Numbered from the stretch's first letter, positions 25,049-35,006 are shown. The stretch is DNA of 64,000 bases from Paenibacillus prosopidis (GCF_003337375.1 NZ_QPJD01000018.1:62001-126000); one strand, 5' to 3'. Made by a program: numbers and translations. Notes: generated from the letters alone by a model not told the origin.

Positions 25049-25971
25049 TGAGAGCGATGGATGCCGTAAAAAGAAGATGGGCGCCTTACTTTTTCCTTTC
25101 GCCGTACATGTTGTTTTATCTTGCTTTCGGCCTTATTCCAATGGTCTTTTCATTATATGTCAGCATGACGAGCTGGGATGGTATCGGGGACAAAGCCTTC
25201 GTCGGATTCGCGAACTACAAGTACCTGTTTAACCCCGATTCTTATTTTTTCAAATCGATCGGCAATACGCTGCTGTTTGTCGCATTTACGCTTCCGCTTC
25301 AAATGATATTTGGACTCATCATTGCCTCGCTGCTCTACAGCCGCTGGGTGAAGTGGAAAGGTTTTTTCCAATTGGTCAATTTTCTTCCTTATATCGTAAC
25401 GCCGGTCGCGGTAGGATTGATGTTCAACCTGCTGTTCGACTGGCAGGCGGGATTTATCAATAAGGTTTTACTTCATCTGGGCTTGATCGACGAGGGTATC
25501 TATTGGCTGGGCGATCCGCTGTATGCACGTTTGGTCATCATCGTGATGTTGTTCTGGAAAGGCTTCGGCTATACGATGATCTTCTACCTGGCCGGCCTTG
25601 CCAACATACCGAAGGATTTGAATGAGGCCGCGCAAGTGGACGGTGCCTCAGGGTTCCGAACGTTCCTGTCGATCACGCTTCCGCTTCTAAAGCCGGTGAC
25701 GGTCTTTATCGTCATTACAGGTATCATTGGAGGCTTTCAACTGCTGGAGGAGCCGATGCTGCTGCTTGGGGGATCCGGTATGGGATCAAGTACTTCAGTC
25801 ATCGGGGGACCGGACAGATGCTGCTTAACCACCGTCTGGAATATGTATGATACCGCCTACGGCAGTACGACGCGTTATGGGCTAGGGGCTGCCATTGCGT
25901 ACGGGCTATGTCTCATCATTGCGTTCTTCTCATTCATCGGCGCAAGGTTTTATAGGGGGGAACAGGAATGA
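25048..25971 (+). CDS. Sugar ABC transporter permease, MalF/UgpA type, module 1
   Basis: A protein of about 307 residues with an N-terminal helix (YFFLSPYMLFYLAFGLIPMVFSLY) and a CUT1 coupling loop DLNEAAQVDGASGFRTFLSITLP, the EAA motif. The start is ambiguous: ATG at 25048 overlaps the TGA of the preceding gene, and ATG at 25057 is better spaced from GGGAG at 25041. The end overlaps the next permease by four bases. The C-terminal third carries an unusual Gly-rich insert (GGSGMGSSTSVIGGPDRC) before the last helices. Confidence 0.92.
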   Translation: MRAMDAVKRRWAPYFFLSPYMLFYLAFGLIPMVFSLYVSMTSWDGIGDKAFVGFANYKYLFNPDSYFFKSIGNTLLFVAFTLPLQMIFGLIIASLLYSRWVKWKGFFQLVNFLPYIVTPVAVGLMFNLLFDWQAGFINKVLLHLGLIDEGIYWLGDPLYARLVIIVMLFWKGFGYTMIFYLAGLANIPKDLNEAAQVDGASGFRTFLSITLPLLKPVTVFIVITGIIGGFQLLEEPMLLLGGSGMGSSTSVIGGPDRCCLTTVWNMYDTAYGSTTRYGLGAAIAYGLCLIIAFFSFIGARFYRGEQE

Positions 25972-26786
25972 GCCACACGTTTCGAACGACGATAGCAACG
26001 TCCGCGATTGCTCTTCTTTCCATATTCGCGTTGTTGCCCTTTTACATCATGACGATCATGGGAACCTATCAGAACGAGGACCTTTTTACGAAAATCGTTT
26101 TATTGCCGGGAACCTACTTGATTGAGAATTTCAAAACGGTGGCCGCCAGCCGATTCGATCTGGTTTACTGGAACAGCCTGATCGTCTCGCTGGCCAGCAC
26201 GGTGCTATCGGTTTTTGTCAGTGCCTTTGCAGGATTTGCCTTTGCCAAGCACGAGTTTAAATATAAAAACAAGATTTTTGCCGCCGTATTGCTCACGATG
26301 ATGATTCCCGGCCAGCTCGGACTGGTCGCTTATGTCATTGAGATGCGTTATCTCAGCATGTCGGGCACCTTGCTTCCGCTCATTCTGCCTTGGGTGGCGA
26401 ATGCGTTCGGCGTATATTGGATGACGCAGTTTATTAAAAGCGCGGTTCCGACAGAGGTGCTGGAAAGCGCGCGGATTGACGGCTGCTCAGACATCGGCGT
26501 ATTTTTCCGGATAGTGGTTGCCTTTATTTATCCGGCGATTACGACTCTTTCGCTTCTGGTGTTCCTATGGTCATGGAACAATTACCTGCTCCCGCTGATT
26601 ATAGTCAATGAACCCGAGCTGTACACCATACCGCTCGGAATAACGGCGCTCGGAGACGCTTACCGCACCGACTTGGCAGCTCAAATATTAGGATTGACGC
26701 TAGGAACGATTCCAGTGCTTATCCTGTTTGCAATCGGCTCCAAAAGCTTCATCCGCGGCTTGACGGCAGGATCAGTCAAGGGGTAA
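25968..26786 (+). CDS. Sugar ABC transporter permease, MalG/UgpE type, module 1
   Basis: A 272-residue inner-membrane protein with about six helices and the CUT1 EAA loop LESARIDGCSDIGVFFRIVVAF, ending in FIRGLTAGSVKG, a typical tail of this family. It pairs with the MalF-type permease. No ATPase gene is near, so a shared MsmX-type ATPase is expected. AGGGGGGAACAGG precedes the ATG. A terminator follows at 26812. Confidence 0.93.
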   Translation: MSHTFRTTIATSAIALLSIFALLPFYIMTIMGTYQNEDLFTKIVLLPGTYLIENFKTVAASRFDLVYWNSLIVSLASTVLSVFVSAFAGFAFAKHEFKYKNKIFAAVLLTMMIPGQLGLVAYVIEMRYLSMSGTLLPLILPWVANAFGVYWMTQFIKSAVPTEVLESARIDGCSDIGVFFRIVVAFIYPAITTLSLLVFLWSWNNYLLPLIIVNEPELYTIPLGITALGDAYRTDLAAQILGLTLGTIPVLILFAIGSKSFIRGLTAGSVKG

Positions 26787-26811
26787 GTACAAATAGAGAG
26801 TAAACTAAAAT

Positions 26812-26848
26812 GCAGCACTTTCCTTGATAGAGGGAGGTGCTGCTTTTT
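26812..26848 (+). terminator. Rho-independent terminator of sugar ABC module 1
   Basis: GCAGCAC (26812-26818) pairs with GTGCTGC (26837-26843), extended by inner pairing, and is followed by TTTTTC. The rest of this 300-base gap holds a dispersed repeat (26964-26996) and the leader of the next regulator gene. Confidence 0.8.
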
Positions 26849-26963
26849 CAAAATAAAAGAAAGTATAAATTTGAACCTTATACGATGCTTATATTTCACC
26901 GCGAAACGAGCTTTTGCCGCCAAAGTCGGCACAGAACCGAGCTGTTCATTCATACAGCTAGCG

Positions 26964-26996
26964 GTTCGTGCGTAGCGACAGCCGTTTACGCTTGTT
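26964..26996. repeat. Dispersed repeat family B, copy 1
   Basis: This segment, with the words GTTCGTGCGTAGCG and GCCGTTTACGCTTGT, recurs almost exactly at 61825-61857. GCGTA and TACGC within it can pair. It is intergenic here but overlaps a coding end in the other copy. Confidence 0.6.
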
Positions 26997-27089
26997 CAAA
27001 AGGATATTCAAATGGCAGCACGAAAGATATAGTTGAGATGGGGTTTGGATCATATTTCAGATTAACTTACCTATTAAAGGAGGGATCTC

Positions 27090-28724
27090 GTGTATAAGCT
27101 GCTTGTCGTGGACGACGAAAAATGGGTTCGGCAAGGTCTTTCTTTAACGATCGATTGGATGGCGGAAGGGATTGAGCTTATAGGGGAAGCGGAGGATGGA
27201 GAAGAAGCGCTTCAACGGATCCAGACGGATTCTCCTGACATTATTATTACGGATATTAAAATGCCCAGAATGGACGGGTTGGATTTAATTGAAGCATTAA
27301 GGCATCAGCAAAAAAAAGCCTACGTGATTATTATTAGCGGCTACAATGATTTTGAATACGCCCAGAAAGCATTGAAATACGGCGCATACGATTATGTTTT
27401 GAAACCAATCGAGGAAACGGTGCTGCTCGAAGTTGTGCGGAGGTGTGTCAATGATCTGGAACAAGACAACAAACGTCACCGTCAACTGAAGGAAATGTCA
27501 GGGAGGATTCGCGAAAGCTTGCCTCTCGCCCGTCAGCATTTTTTGGAAATGCTGCTGCTCGGCCGTATCGTCGATCCTTTAGGCGATCTTGAAGCAAGGT
27601 GGCAGGCCTTAAATATGACCTTAGATCCGAATTGCCTAACTGTTCTTGTGGTAAAGATCCATCATTGGGGGACAAGGGCAACGCGGGAAAAGGACCGTTC
27701 GCTGATTCGGCTTGCCCTTGGCAATATTGCCGAGGAAATTATGATGAGCTGGGGACAAGCTGCTGCCTGTCCGCTCGACAATAACGCGGATACGGAGCTG
27801 GCTGTGTTGTTCTCACGCGGAAACTTTGCGTCCGGCAAAAAAAATGATACGGTCGATGCCTTCTCAAATGGAATGATAGCGTTGGTTGATGCGGCGCAGC
27901 GGTATTTAGGCATAACCATAAGCATCGGAATCAGCAGGGAAGGGAATTTGGTGAAGGTGGCACAATGCTTTGAGGAAGCGCTAAATGCTTGTTCTTTATC
28001 CTTCTATGACGGTTTTGGGAAAGTATATGATGCGGCAAGGCTTCCTATGAGAGAAAAGAAGCTTCAAGCTTATATCGGTCCTGACGGTTCGTGGGAAACA
28101 AGACTAATTCAAGCCATGAAGCAAGCGGATAACAGTGCGGTCAATGAACCGGTCGAGCAGCTGATCGAGCATTTGCAAGCTGCTCGCGATCAAAGCTCAC
28201 CGCTGGACGTTTCCCGCGGTTTAAGGGTGCTGCTTCAGAGCGTAGCAAAAAGGTGGGAGGCAGCGCATCCGTTTATGAAAGCGCCGGGTATTGACGTTTT
28301 CAATGAAACCATTTTAAACCGGGACTTCACTTTAACGGAGCTTAGAGAACAATTACCGGACGCCCTCCTGCAGTGCGCTTACGAATCACGGGGGACGGGC
28401 AATCACAAAAGAATCGTCGAGCTAGGCATGCATTTTTCCCATCAACATTATATGGAAGGCATTACGATGAACGATGTGGCCGAACATCTCTACCTTAACC
28501 CGTCTTATTTCAGTAAAGTGTTTCACGGGGAGGTCGGGGAAACGTACAGTAAATATCTCACCCGATTGCGCATGAACAAGGCGAAGCATCTGCTGAAGAC
28601 ATCCACGCTCAAAGTCTATGAAATCGCCGAAAAAGTCGGGTATGCCGATTTCCGTCATTTTTCCAAAACTTTCAAAGAACTCGAAGGAATGACACCCGGG
28701 AAGTACCGCGATCTTGGAATATAG
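27090..28724 (+). CDS. YesN-type response regulator, REC plus AraC domain (module 2)
   Basis: A 544-residue regulator. The receiver domain has D55 in IIITDIKMPRMDG, then a divergent middle and a C-terminal AraC domain (ITMNDVAEHLYLNPSYFSKVFH; KVYEIAEKVGYADFRHFSKTFKE). The start is GTG, with AAAGGAGGG six to eight bases upstream. The cognate kinase follows after about 45 bases and a second CUT1 transporter after that, all on the same strand, so it probably activates that transporter when its sugar is outside. Confidence 0.93.
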   Translation: MYKLLVVDDEKWVRQGLSLTIDWMAEGIELIGEAEDGEEALQRIQTDSPDIIITDIKMPRMDGLDLIEALRHQQKKAYVIIISGYNDFEYAQKALKYGAYDYVLKPIEETVLLEVVRRCVNDLEQDNKRHRQLKEMSGRIRESLPLARQHFLEMLLLGRIVDPLGDLEARWQALNMTLDPNCLTVLVVKIHHWGTRATREKDRSLIRLALGNIAEEIMMSWGQAAACPLDNNADTELAVLFSRGNFASGKKNDTVDAFSNGMIALVDAAQRYLGITISIGISREGNLVKVAQCFEEALNACSLSFYDGFGKVYDAARLPMREKKLQAYIGPDGSWETRLIQAMKQADNSAVNEPVEQLIEHLQAARDQSSPLDVSRGLRVLLQSVAKRWEAAHPFMKAPGIDVFNETILNRDFTLTELREQLPDALLQCAYESRGTGNHKRIVELGMHFSHQHYMEGITMNDVAEHLYLNPSYFSKVFHGEVGETYSKYLTRLRMNKAKHLLKTSTLKVYEIAEKVGYADFRHFSKTFKELEGMTPGKYRDLGI

Positions 28725-28771
28725 TTCATCCATCCTATCGACCCTAGCATATGGAGGTGCGGCACCAGAAG

Positions 28772-30556
28772 ATGAATAGTCCATCGAAATGGCGGTTTGT
28801 CGGTTTTAAAATGTTCATTATTTATTTTGTCAGCATGACGATTTCTATTATGATAATGGGTTATCTTTCCTATAACAAAGCAAATGAAATCATTCAAGTC
28901 AACGTGGGCGGGGTCGCCCTGCAAACCGTTCAGCAAGCGAATAAACGGCTTGAAATGATTATGAAAGAATATGAAAACCGGTCATACTTCATTTTCGGCT
29001 ACAGGGAATTGCAGAAAGGGATTCTGGGGGAATTCAGGGATAATTATGAAAGAATGCAGAATACCGAGCAAATTAATAAATTTTTATCCAGCTTTGCGAA
29101 TTCCAAAAACGATACGGCAAATGTGTTTATTTTTGGGGAGGACGCCGCTTCTTATCACTATTCTTTGACAAGCAGCCCCACTTTCTCCGTGAGAGAACCT
29201 ATTGAACCTATGAAACAGGAGCAGAATTGGTATACGAAAATAAAAGAGGCTGACGGCCGGCCGGTCTGGTTCGGAATCCGACCTTCTTTTATTCATGAAA
29301 ATCGGCCGTCAGAAGAGGCTCAGCCGGTCTTTTGCTATGGGCGGGCTTTGAAGGACATATGGGGCAATGGCGAAATCATCGGTGTCCTGTTAATTGAAAT
29401 CGATCCGAGCGAAATTCAACAAATTTTATCGGAAATTGATTTTAAGGCATTCGGTACTTCTATTATTGTTGACAGGAACAACATCGTTGTTGGAGATTCG
29501 GATGGCCGGAGCCTTTTGAGCCCTTTCGAACTGGAGCTGACTACTGAAACGAGCGGGATCAAACATATGGCGCTAGACGAAAAAGAGATGATGGTCGTAT
29601 ATGATCAAATGGCGATTAACGATTGGAAGCTTGTCGGGATGGCTCCTGCGCAGCAATTAGTGAAGGATTCCCGCGAGATTCGCTTATATACCTTTTATCT
29701 TGCTACCTTGTTCACGGTCGTTGCTGTCATCTTGGCATGGATAATCGCCCGGCAAATGCATCATCCCGTTCAGATCCTGCTCCGGTCGATGCGCAAAGCC
29801 AAAGAAGGAGATTTCGAAACTCAGATCGTGAATCATCGAAAGGACGAATTCGGTATTCTTTTTGACAGCTTCAACATAATGGTATCCAGAATCAAAAGCT
29901 TGATCAATGAGCTATACGTTCAGCGGCTTCTGAAAAAGGAAAATCAATTAAAAATGCTGGCTTCCCAAATTAATGCCCACTTTATTTACAATACGCTCGA
30001 TTCGATTCATTGGATTTCCCGCATTCACAAGGTTCATGATATCAGTACGATGATATTCGGCCTGTCAAATTATTTGCGGATTAGCTTATCCGATGGAAGG
30101 GACAAGGTGACGGTAAGGGAGGCGGTATCGTTAGTCGAAAGCTATTTATCGGTCCAAAAGGTGCGTTATCAGGACAAGTTTGAAGTGAATCTGGAGGTGG
30201 ATCGTGAGCTGTTGGATTATGAGGTTCTAAAATTCGTCTTTCAGCCGCTGGTAGAGAATGCGATTTACCATGGCATTGAGAGTAAGAGGGGAAAAGGACG
30301 GCTCGATATCCGTTGGATTCAAAAGGGCGGTCTTCTCTGCTTTGAGGTCATAGATGATGGTGTCGGGATCTCACCCGAGAAGCTGAGGCAGATTGAAGAA
30401 GCGCTTGAGAGCAATGATTTTACTAGAGAAGAGAATTTTGCGCTTAAAAATATTAACAGCCAGATCCAGCTTGCTTACGGCGAACAGTATGGATTGGATT
30501 TGAAAAGTGAATGGGGAGACGGCACGAAGGTGACATTGATTTTACCGTTAAGCTGA
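28772..30556 (+). CDS. YesM-type sensor histidine kinase (module 2)
   Basis: A protein of about 594 residues: N-terminal helix (MFIIYFVSMTISIMIMGYLSY), extracellular dCache-like sensor, second helix (FYLATLFTVVAVILAWIIA), HAMP, His_kinase motif INAHFIYNTLDSIHW with H403, and HATPase motifs (FQPLVENAIYHGIESKRG, DDGVGIS). ATG at 28772 is 12 bases after GGAGGTG; an in-frame ATG at 28751 overlaps that ribosome site and is unlikely. It partners with the AraC-type regulator just upstream. Confidence 0.93.
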   Translation: MNSPSKWRFVGFKMFIIYFVSMTISIMIMGYLSYNKANEIIQVNVGGVALQTVQQANKRLEMIMKEYENRSYFIFGYRELQKGILGEFRDNYERMQNTEQINKFLSSFANSKNDTANVFIFGEDAASYHYSLTSSPTFSVREPIEPMKQEQNWYTKIKEADGRPVWFGIRPSFIHENRPSEEAQPVFCYGRALKDIWGNGEIIGVLLIEIDPSEIQQILSEIDFKAFGTSIIVDRNNIVVGDSDGRSLLSPFELELTTETSGIKHMALDEKEMMVVYDQMAINDWKLVGMAPAQQLVKDSREIRLYTFYLATLFTVVAVILAWIIARQMHHPVQILLRSMRKAKEGDFETQIVNHRKDEFGILFDSFNIMVSRIKSLINELYVQRLLKKENQLKMLASQINAHFIYNTLDSIHWISRIHKVHDISTMIFGLSNYLRISLSDGRDKVTVREAVSLVESYLSVQKVRYQDKFEVNLEVDRELLDYEVLKFVFQPLVENAIYHGIESKRGKGRLDIRWIQKGGLLCFEVIDDGVGISPEKLRQIEEALESNDFTREENFALKNINSQIQLAYGEQYGLDLKSEWGDGTKVTLILPLS

Positions 30557-30614
30557 ACCTGAAAAAAACCAAAAAACACACAAAAAACAAAAGCACTCTC
30601 CTTACTGGATCATA

Positions 30615-30629
30615 ATGGAAGCGTATACA
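30615..30629 (+). promoter_or_regulatory. cre-like site before sugar ABC module 2
   Basis: The 15 bases ATGGAAGCGTATACA fit WTGNAANCGNWNNCW at every fixed position. They lie 60 bases before the solute-binding protein gene, in an A-rich leader, which suggests CcpA control. Confidence 0.5.
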
Positions 30630-30689
30630 ATTTAGTTAACCCGGGCGGGATGACATCCTTATTAATTTAATGACAGGGAGGCTAAAAAA

Positions 30690-32066
30690 ATGAAAAGAAA
30701 TACGGGACCAAAAGCTTGGCGGAGCAGGAAAGGGATTTCTATTATTCTCGGCTTCACCTTAGTGCTTACCTTAGTTTTGGCGGGATGCAGCAGCAAGAAT
30801 GCTGTATCTGAAAGCGGTACCGACGACGAAACGGATCCTGCAAAGCCAAGCAGCGCCGAGAAGGTTACGATTGATTTTTGGTTTCCTTGGGGCGGGGATT
30901 ATCAGAAGGATTTTAAAAAGTACGTTGTAGATGAATTTGAGAAAAAACACCCTAATATTAAAGTGAAGATGACGTTTGTAGAATCGTCCGGCCAGACACA
31001 GTCGTCGGATAAGCTGCTGACCGCCATTGCCGGGGGCAATCCCCCGGATGTAGCGCTGTTTGACCGCTTCCTCATTGGTTCTTGGGCTTCAAAAGGATCC
31101 TTGACCGATTTGACTGAATTTGTTGAAAGAGACGGGATATCGCCTGATGATTACTACAAAAGCGTGTGGGCCGAGAGCGTTTATGAGGATAAGGTATATG
31201 CCCTGCCTTGGGGCACCGATAACCGGGCCATGTATTACAATAAAACGCTGATGAAAAAAGCGGGCTTGGATCCAAACACCCCACCGAAGACTATGGCTGA
31301 ATTGGATAAAATGGCGGAAGCCACCTTTGTTAAAGGTAAAAACGGCAAATATGACGAAATCGGCTTCATACCATGGATGAATCAAGGCTTTTTATACACG
31401 CAAGGCTGGAACTGGGGCGGCGAGTGGGAGAAGGACGGCGAGCTGACTCCGAACCATCCGCAAATCGTAAAAGCTCTGGATTGGATGGCCGGGTACGCGA
31501 AGAAATACAATATTGAAAATTTAACCAGCTTTTCGACCGCGATCGGCCAGACGGGAATGAATCCTTTCTGGACAGGGAAAGTAGCCTTTGTGTTCGACGG
31601 CAACTGGGTTTTGAACGATCTTAATAAATATAAGCCTGAATTCGAATGGGGCGTGGCGCCGATGCCGGCTGCAGAAGGCTATCCGAATGTGACTTGGGCC
31701 GGCGGTTGGTCATACGTTGTTCCGAAGGGAGCAAAGCATTCGGAGGAAGCATGGGAATTCTTGAAATTTGTGGCTCACAAGGAAGGTACGCTGTTATGGA
31801 ACAAGCGCCCGACTGCAGGCAATGATATCAGCGTGATGCCTTCCGTCAATGAAGAGCTGAAGCTGTCTGAAAATCCTAACCTGAAAATATTTCTAGATAT
31901 GATGCCTACCGCTTTTACAAGACCGGTAACGCCGGTGGGTTCCTTCTTATGGAATGAAACGATGCGCGTACAGGACCTGGCCATTAATGGCAAGGGTGAA
32001 GCTCAGCAGCTGCTGGATGAAGTCAAAAAGAACGTAGATGCTGAATTGGCTAAGCTTAAAAAATAG
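30690..32066 (+). CDS. Sugar ABC transporter substrate-binding lipoprotein (CUT1), module 2
   Basis: A 458-residue lipoprotein with a long signal segment ending in LAGC (C33). The mature start IDFWFPWGGDYQKDFKKYVVDEFEKKHPNIKVK and the segment DRFLIGSWASKGSLTDLTEF are typical of family-1 carbohydrate-binding proteins. GGGAGGCTAAAAAA precedes the ATG. It is the first gene of the second importer; two permeases and a dehydrogenase follow. The carbohydrate is unknown. Confidence 0.93.
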   Translation: MKRNTGPKAWRSRKGISIILGFTLVLTLVLAGCSSKNAVSESGTDDETDPAKPSSAEKVTIDFWFPWGGDYQKDFKKYVVDEFEKKHPNIKVKMTFVESSGQTQSSDKLLTAIAGGNPPDVALFDRFLIGSWASKGSLTDLTEFVERDGISPDDYYKSVWAESVYEDKVYALPWGTDNRAMYYNKTLMKKAGLDPNTPPKTMAELDKMAEATFVKGKNGKYDEIGFIPWMNQGFLYTQGWNWGGEWEKDGELTPNHPQIVKALDWMAGYAKKYNIENLTSFSTAIGQTGMNPFWTGKVAFVFDGNWVLNDLNKYKPEFEWGVAPMPAAEGYPNVTWAGGWSYVVPKGAKHSEEAWEFLKFVAHKEGTLLWNKRPTAGNDISVMPSVNEELKLSENPNLKIFLDMMPTAFTRPVTPVGSFLWNETMRVQDLAINGKGEAQQLLDEVKKNVDAELAKLKK

Positions 32067-32155
32067 CAAACGCTAATGAAGAGGAAGGGGAGGCTGCTCA
32101 TCCCCTTCTCACCTGCTGTACGCTCATCATCTGTTCTTTTAAGGAGGGAATGTTA

Positions 32156-33061
32156 ATGGTCAAGCCCAAGAAAACACGGTTTGAGAGAAAGATGGCATTG
32201 TACGGAGTTATTTTTACTTTGCCTTGGATACTGGGGCTACTGCTGTTCCATGCCTATCCGCTTATCATGTCGATCTATTACAGCTTTACCTCTTACAGTA
32301 TCCTTGACCCCGGGGAGTGGGTCGGTTTAGAGAACTATCAAACGTTGTTCCAGGATCATGTCTTCTGGGTAAGCATTTATAATACACTTTATTTTACTGT
32401 ATTTTTTGTACCGATCAGTATTGTTTTCGGGGTAGGTCTTGCACTTATCTTAAACTTGAAAATCCGCGGCCAAGGCTTTTACCGGACGATGTTCTTCATG
32501 CCAAGCTTGGTGCCGCCGATCGCAACGACGATAATTTGGTTGTGGCTGCTTAATCCCCAGTTCGGACTGGTCAATCATTGGCTGGAGCAAATCGGACTTC
32601 AGGGACCCGCTTGGCTTGGTAGCGAGTATTGGTCTAAACCGTCAGTCATTCTCATGAGCTTATGGGGAGTCGGACAGTCCATTGTCATTTATCTTGCAGG
32701 CTTGCAAGATATTCCTCAGGATTATTATGATGCTGCTGATGTCGACGGCGCCAACATCATTCAGCGCTTAAAGCATATTACGCTGCCTCTTTTGACCCCG
32801 GTCATATTTTTTAACCTTATTATGGGAACGATTGGCGCCTTGCAAAACTTTGTGCTTCCCTATACCTTAACGAACGGGCAGGGAACGCCGGCTAACTCGA
32901 TGATGTTCTATGTCATGTATCTTTATACGAATGGTTTCGGCTATTTGAAGATGGGATATGCATCCGCGATGGCGTGGATTCTTTTCTTGATCGTAGTGAT
33001 ACTGACTGCGTTAATCTTTATCTCTCAGAAACGCTGGGTCTATTATCAAGGAAAAGATTAG
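32156..33061 (+). CDS. Sugar ABC transporter permease, MalF type, module 2
   Basis: A 301-residue permease. The first helix is GVIFTLPWILGLLLFHAYPLIMSIYYSF, and the EAA loop is YYDAADVDGANIIQRLKHITLPLLTP. ATG at 32156 is eight bases after AAGGAGG; the ATG at 32150 sits against that ribosome site. It forms a heterodimer with the next gene product. Only 12 bases separate the two permeases. Confidence 0.93.
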   Translation: MVKPKKTRFERKMALYGVIFTLPWILGLLLFHAYPLIMSIYYSFTSYSILDPGEWVGLENYQTLFQDHVFWVSIYNTLYFTVFFVPISIVFGVGLALILNLKIRGQGFYRTMFFMPSLVPPIATTIIWLWLLNPQFGLVNHWLEQIGLQGPAWLGSEYWSKPSVILMSLWGVGQSIVIYLAGLQDIPQDYYDAADVDGANIIQRLKHITLPLLTPVIFFNLIMGTIGALQNFVLPYTLTNGQGTPANSMMFYVMYLYTNGFGYLKMGYASAMAWILFLIVVILTALIFISQKRWVYYQGKD

Positions 33062-33073
33062 GGGGCGAAATCG

Positions 33074-33910
33074 ATGAGATCTCAGCTATCCATAAAACGA
33101 ATACAAAATGCATGTGCGCATGCTTTTCTTATTCTAGTCGGTCTGTTCTTCTTATTGCCGTTTATTTGGATGGTATCCACCTCATTAAAACCGGATAATG
33201 AATTGTTTCTGTGGCCGCCCAAATGGATTCCCGGCCTGCTTGTTTGGAGCAACTATCCGGATTCGGTAAACTACGTACCGTTCTTCAATTACTTAAGGAA
33301 TACACTGACCATTTCCGGATTGGCGACGCTCGGCGTCTTGTTTGCCTGTCCGTTGGTAGCGTACGGAATAGCCCGTATTCCCTGGAAAGGCTCGAAGCCG
33401 CTCTTTGCCTTAACATTGATCGTTATGATGTTGCCTTATCAGGTAACGATGATTCCTATCTTTATTTTATTTAAAAATTTCGGTTGGGTCGGGACTAGCA
33501 TACCGCTGTGGCTGCCTGCATTTTTCGGTGCTCCTTTCTATATATTTTTACTACGGCAGTTTTTTATGGGTCTGCCGAAGGAATTGGAGGACGCGGCACG
33601 GATAGATGGGGCGTCGGAGCTGCGCATTTATTGGGGGATCATGCTTCCGTTATGTAAACCCGCTTTGTTAACGATTGCTTTATTTCAGTTTATGGGAAGC
33701 TGGACGGATTACCAGGGACCATTGATTTATTTGTCGGATGAGAGTAAGTACACGATCATGTTGGGCCTGCAGGCCTTTAAGACCCAGCACGGGGCTGAAT
33801 GGCAAATGCTAATGGCCGCCTCTGTCTTAGTTACGCTTCCGATTATTATTCTTTACTTCATCGTTCAAAGATCTTTTATTCAAGGGATTACCTTCTCAGG
33901 CATTAAATAA
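33074..33910 (+). CDS. Sugar ABC transporter permease, MalG type, module 2
   Basis: A 278-residue permease with helices starting at LILVGLFFLLPFIWMVSTSLKP, the EAA loop LEDAARIDGASELRIYWGIMLP, and the usual family ending FIQGITFSGIK. GGGGGCGAAATCG precedes the ATG. It is followed after 33 bases by a Gfo/Idh/MocA dehydrogenase gene. No ATPase gene is nearby. Confidence 0.94.
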   Translation: MRSQLSIKRIQNACAHAFLILVGLFFLLPFIWMVSTSLKPDNELFLWPPKWIPGLLVWSNYPDSVNYVPFFNYLRNTLTISGLATLGVLFACPLVAYGIARIPWKGSKPLFALTLIVMMLPYQVTMIPIFILFKNFGWVGTSIPLWLPAFFGAPFYIFLLRQFFMGLPKELEDAARIDGASELRIYWGIMLPLCKPALLTIALFQFMGSWTDYQGPLIYLSDESKYTIMLGLQAFKTQHGAEWQMLMAASVLVTLPIIILYFIVQRSFIQGITFSGIK

Positions 33911-33943
33911 AAAAATAATTGCAGTTAACTGGAGGGACAGATA

Positions 33944-34906
33944 TTGAGCAAAGTTCGGATAGGGATGATCGGAACCGGCGGCATTTCCCACTTGCATGCG
34001 CGACAATTGTTGGAATTGGATGAGGCTGAGATTACTGCTATTGCGGATCCAAATCCCGACAGCCGGGATTCGTTTGTTTCTAAGTTTGAGCTGCAGGATG
34101 TGAAGCAGTTCGATGATTATAAAGAGATGCTGGCTCAAGCCGATATGGACGCGGCTATCATTTGTTCCCCTCATACGCTTCATTTTTATCAAGCCATGGA
34201 TGTGCTGGAAAGCGGCTGTCATGTGTTAATCGAAAAACCGATGACCTGTTCTTCGGAAGAAGCTGAACAATTGATCGCTGCGGCAGAACAAGCGGGGAAG
34301 CTGCTGCAGGTGTCCTATCAACGGCATTTCCAGCCGGAGTTCCTCTATATTCGTCAGGCGATTGCCGATGGTTTAATCGGTAAGCTAACATCCATTAACG
34401 CTTCGCTTTATCAGGAATGGAAGCAGATGACAACCGGTACATGGAGGCAGGTACCGGAGTTATCGGGCGGCGGGATGCTGATGGATTCCGGCAGCCACAT
34501 CGTTGACGTGCTGTTATGGACAACAGGTATGACTCCGGTAGAGGTCAAGCCGCAGCTTTATCAGCAGGGGGCGCCTGTAGAAATCGATAGCTTTACGTCG
34601 ATACGCTTTGCTGAAGGGGCGATAGCCGGACTGAACATTGTAGGCTGTGCTCCTTGTTGGCATGAAACCTTTATGTTTTGCGGGGAGGACGGCGCTATTT
34701 TTTACGATAATGGGAAGATCATGTTGCGCCGATTGGGTAAGGAGCCGATTATACCGAAACTGCCGCAGCAAACGACGAATCAGGACAAAAGCTTCGTCGA
34801 CGCCATCTTAGGACGCCATGAAGTGATGGTACCGGGTATTTTCGCGAAAAAAGTGGTTGGTCTTACCGAGATGATTTACCAAGCTGCAGGCTATAAGCCT
34901 TATTAG
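33944..34906 (+). CDS. Gfo/Idh/MocA-family oxidoreductase
   Basis: A 320-residue NAD(P)-dependent dehydrogenase. The Rossmann motif is IGMIGTGGISHLHARQL at the N-terminus, the conserved EKPM is in VLIEKPMTCSSEEAEQLI, and the catalytic-region motif is GGGMLMDSGSHIVDVLLW. The start is TTG with TGGAGGGA upstream. As the last whole gene of the sugar module it probably oxidises or epimerises the imported sugar or a derivative such as an inositol-like compound; substrate unknown. Confidence 0.92.
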   Translation: MSKVRIGMIGTGGISHLHARQLLELDEAEITAIADPNPDSRDSFVSKFELQDVKQFDDYKEMLAQADMDAAIICSPHTLHFYQAMDVLESGCHVLIEKPMTCSSEEAEQLIAAAEQAGKLLQVSYQRHFQPEFLYIRQAIADGLIGKLTSINASLYQEWKQMTTGTWRQVPELSGGGMLMDSGSHIVDVLLWTTGMTPVEVKPQLYQQGAPVEIDSFTSIRFAEGAIAGLNIVGCAPCWHETFMFCGEDGAIFYDNGKIMLRRLGKEPIIPKLPQQTTNQDKSFVDAILGRHEVMVPGIFAKKVVGLTEMIYQAAGYKPY

Positions 34907-35006
34907 GAGATAACCTATGAATTTTAAATTAGGTATGAGAATTCGGAACGGCAAGGGATTGTTAAGGCGGTCGATTAACTGGCGCTGTACTTTAAATAGT
35001 TCAAAT

